Source of the DNA: CAVSBT01 sp964609465
GTDB taxonomy: Bacteria > Chloroflexota > Dehalococcoidia > DSTF01 > JALHUB01
Length of the DNA stretch: 6,005 nucleotides
NCBI GenBank assembly: GCA_964609465.1
Contig: CAZSSQ010000153.1
Coordinates: 1 to 6,005, forward strand
Direction: 5' to 3'
The position numbers and the translations under genes were made by a program. The notes beneath the pieces are model-generated. The model had not been told where the DNA came from, ran no database searches, and was given only the letters and a program-made list of their open reading frames with translations. Each line of letters starts with the position of its first letter. Position 1 is the first letter of the stretch. This document shows positions 5,793 to 6,005 of the stretch, piece by piece.

Positions 5793-6005
5793 CTAAGCCC
5801 GGTACCGCTCGTCTTCGGCATAGCGGTTATCCAGCCCGACCAGGGCGTTGAACTCCTCGAAAGGCATGAGGGCGTCCGCCAGCCCCCCCGTCGTCCCCTG
5901 GGCCCGGATCTCGGCGTAGGTGCGCTCCAGGGCGCGCGCGGCGGCATAGAGGCCGGACAGCACGAAGCCTATGCTGTAGAACCCCATCTCCGCCAGCTCC
6001 TCCAG
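5793..6005 (-). CDS. Unrecognised protein, cut by the window edge (or short gene starting at 5987)
   Basis: A minus-strand frame is open from the window edge (6005) to a TAG at 5793-5795. The visible 70 residues run from LEELAEMGFYSIGF through a helix-prone segment (GLYAAARALERTYAEI) to an acidic, aromatic tail FNALVGLDNRYAEDERYRA. I recognise no family. Two readings are possible. It may be the C-terminus of a longer protein entering from the right. Alternatively it may start at the ATG at 5985-5987, which has GGAGGAG ending 9 bases upstream, giving a 64-residue protein. The upstream codons LEELAE also read as good protein sequence, which favours the longer gene. It is on the same strand as the ABC exporter, 87 bp upstream, and might be in its operon. 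Moderately hydrophobic in the first half, but no clear transmembrane helix. Confidence 0.5.
   Translation of the reverse strand: MEELAEMGFYSIGFVLSGLYAAARALERTYAEIRAQGTTGGLADALMPFEEFNALVGLDNRYAEDERYRA

Noticed and set aside
1..6005. CRISPR arrays, tRNA or rRNA genes, insertion sequences or attachment sites
   Set aside because: No regularly spaced direct repeats, no cloverleaf or rRNA-like sequence, and no transposase or terminal inverted repeat pair was seen by eye.

Overview
This window is GC-rich bacterial DNA with ordinary chromosomal genes and no plasmid or phage signals. The FtsX/MacB-type ABC exporter, the ferredoxin-nitroreductase fusion and the small four-helix membrane protein would suit a high-GC Chloroflexota or actinobacterial-type genome. 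That placement is a guess from gene style, not a demonstrated assignment.

Layout from left to right. Positions 1-96 are dominated by long C runs. Positions 97-342 hold a short plus-strand relic of an N6-adenine DNA methyltransferase, with an NPPY motif and an internal stop. Positions 343-604 have no recognisable gene but contain two GC-rich inverted repeats. On the minus strand, 605-1039 encodes a small four-helix membrane protein with its own probable promoter (1137-1165). Next comes a minus-strand sugar-cation symporter of the GPH/MelB type (1291-2625). A divergent intergenic region of about 200 bp separates it from a plus-strand nitroreductase with an N-terminal two-cluster ferredoxin domain (2825-3841). 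That gene converges, across a strong GC hairpin, on a minus-strand ABC export operon: a MacB/FtsX-like permease (4590-5705) followed by its ATPase (3923-4597), the two overlapping by 8 bp. The right edge (5793-6005) carries the end of another minus-strand gene, or a short complete gene, that I do not recognise.

The permease and ATPase clearly act together as one exporter. The nitroreductase and the symporter share a divergent intergenic region, so they could be co-regulated, but nothing in the sequence ties their chemistry together. I see no convincing undescribed multi-gene system. The points most worth a second look are the methyltransferase relic beside the C-rich tract, the promoter with stacked inverted repeats at 1137-1233, and the redox fusion protein.
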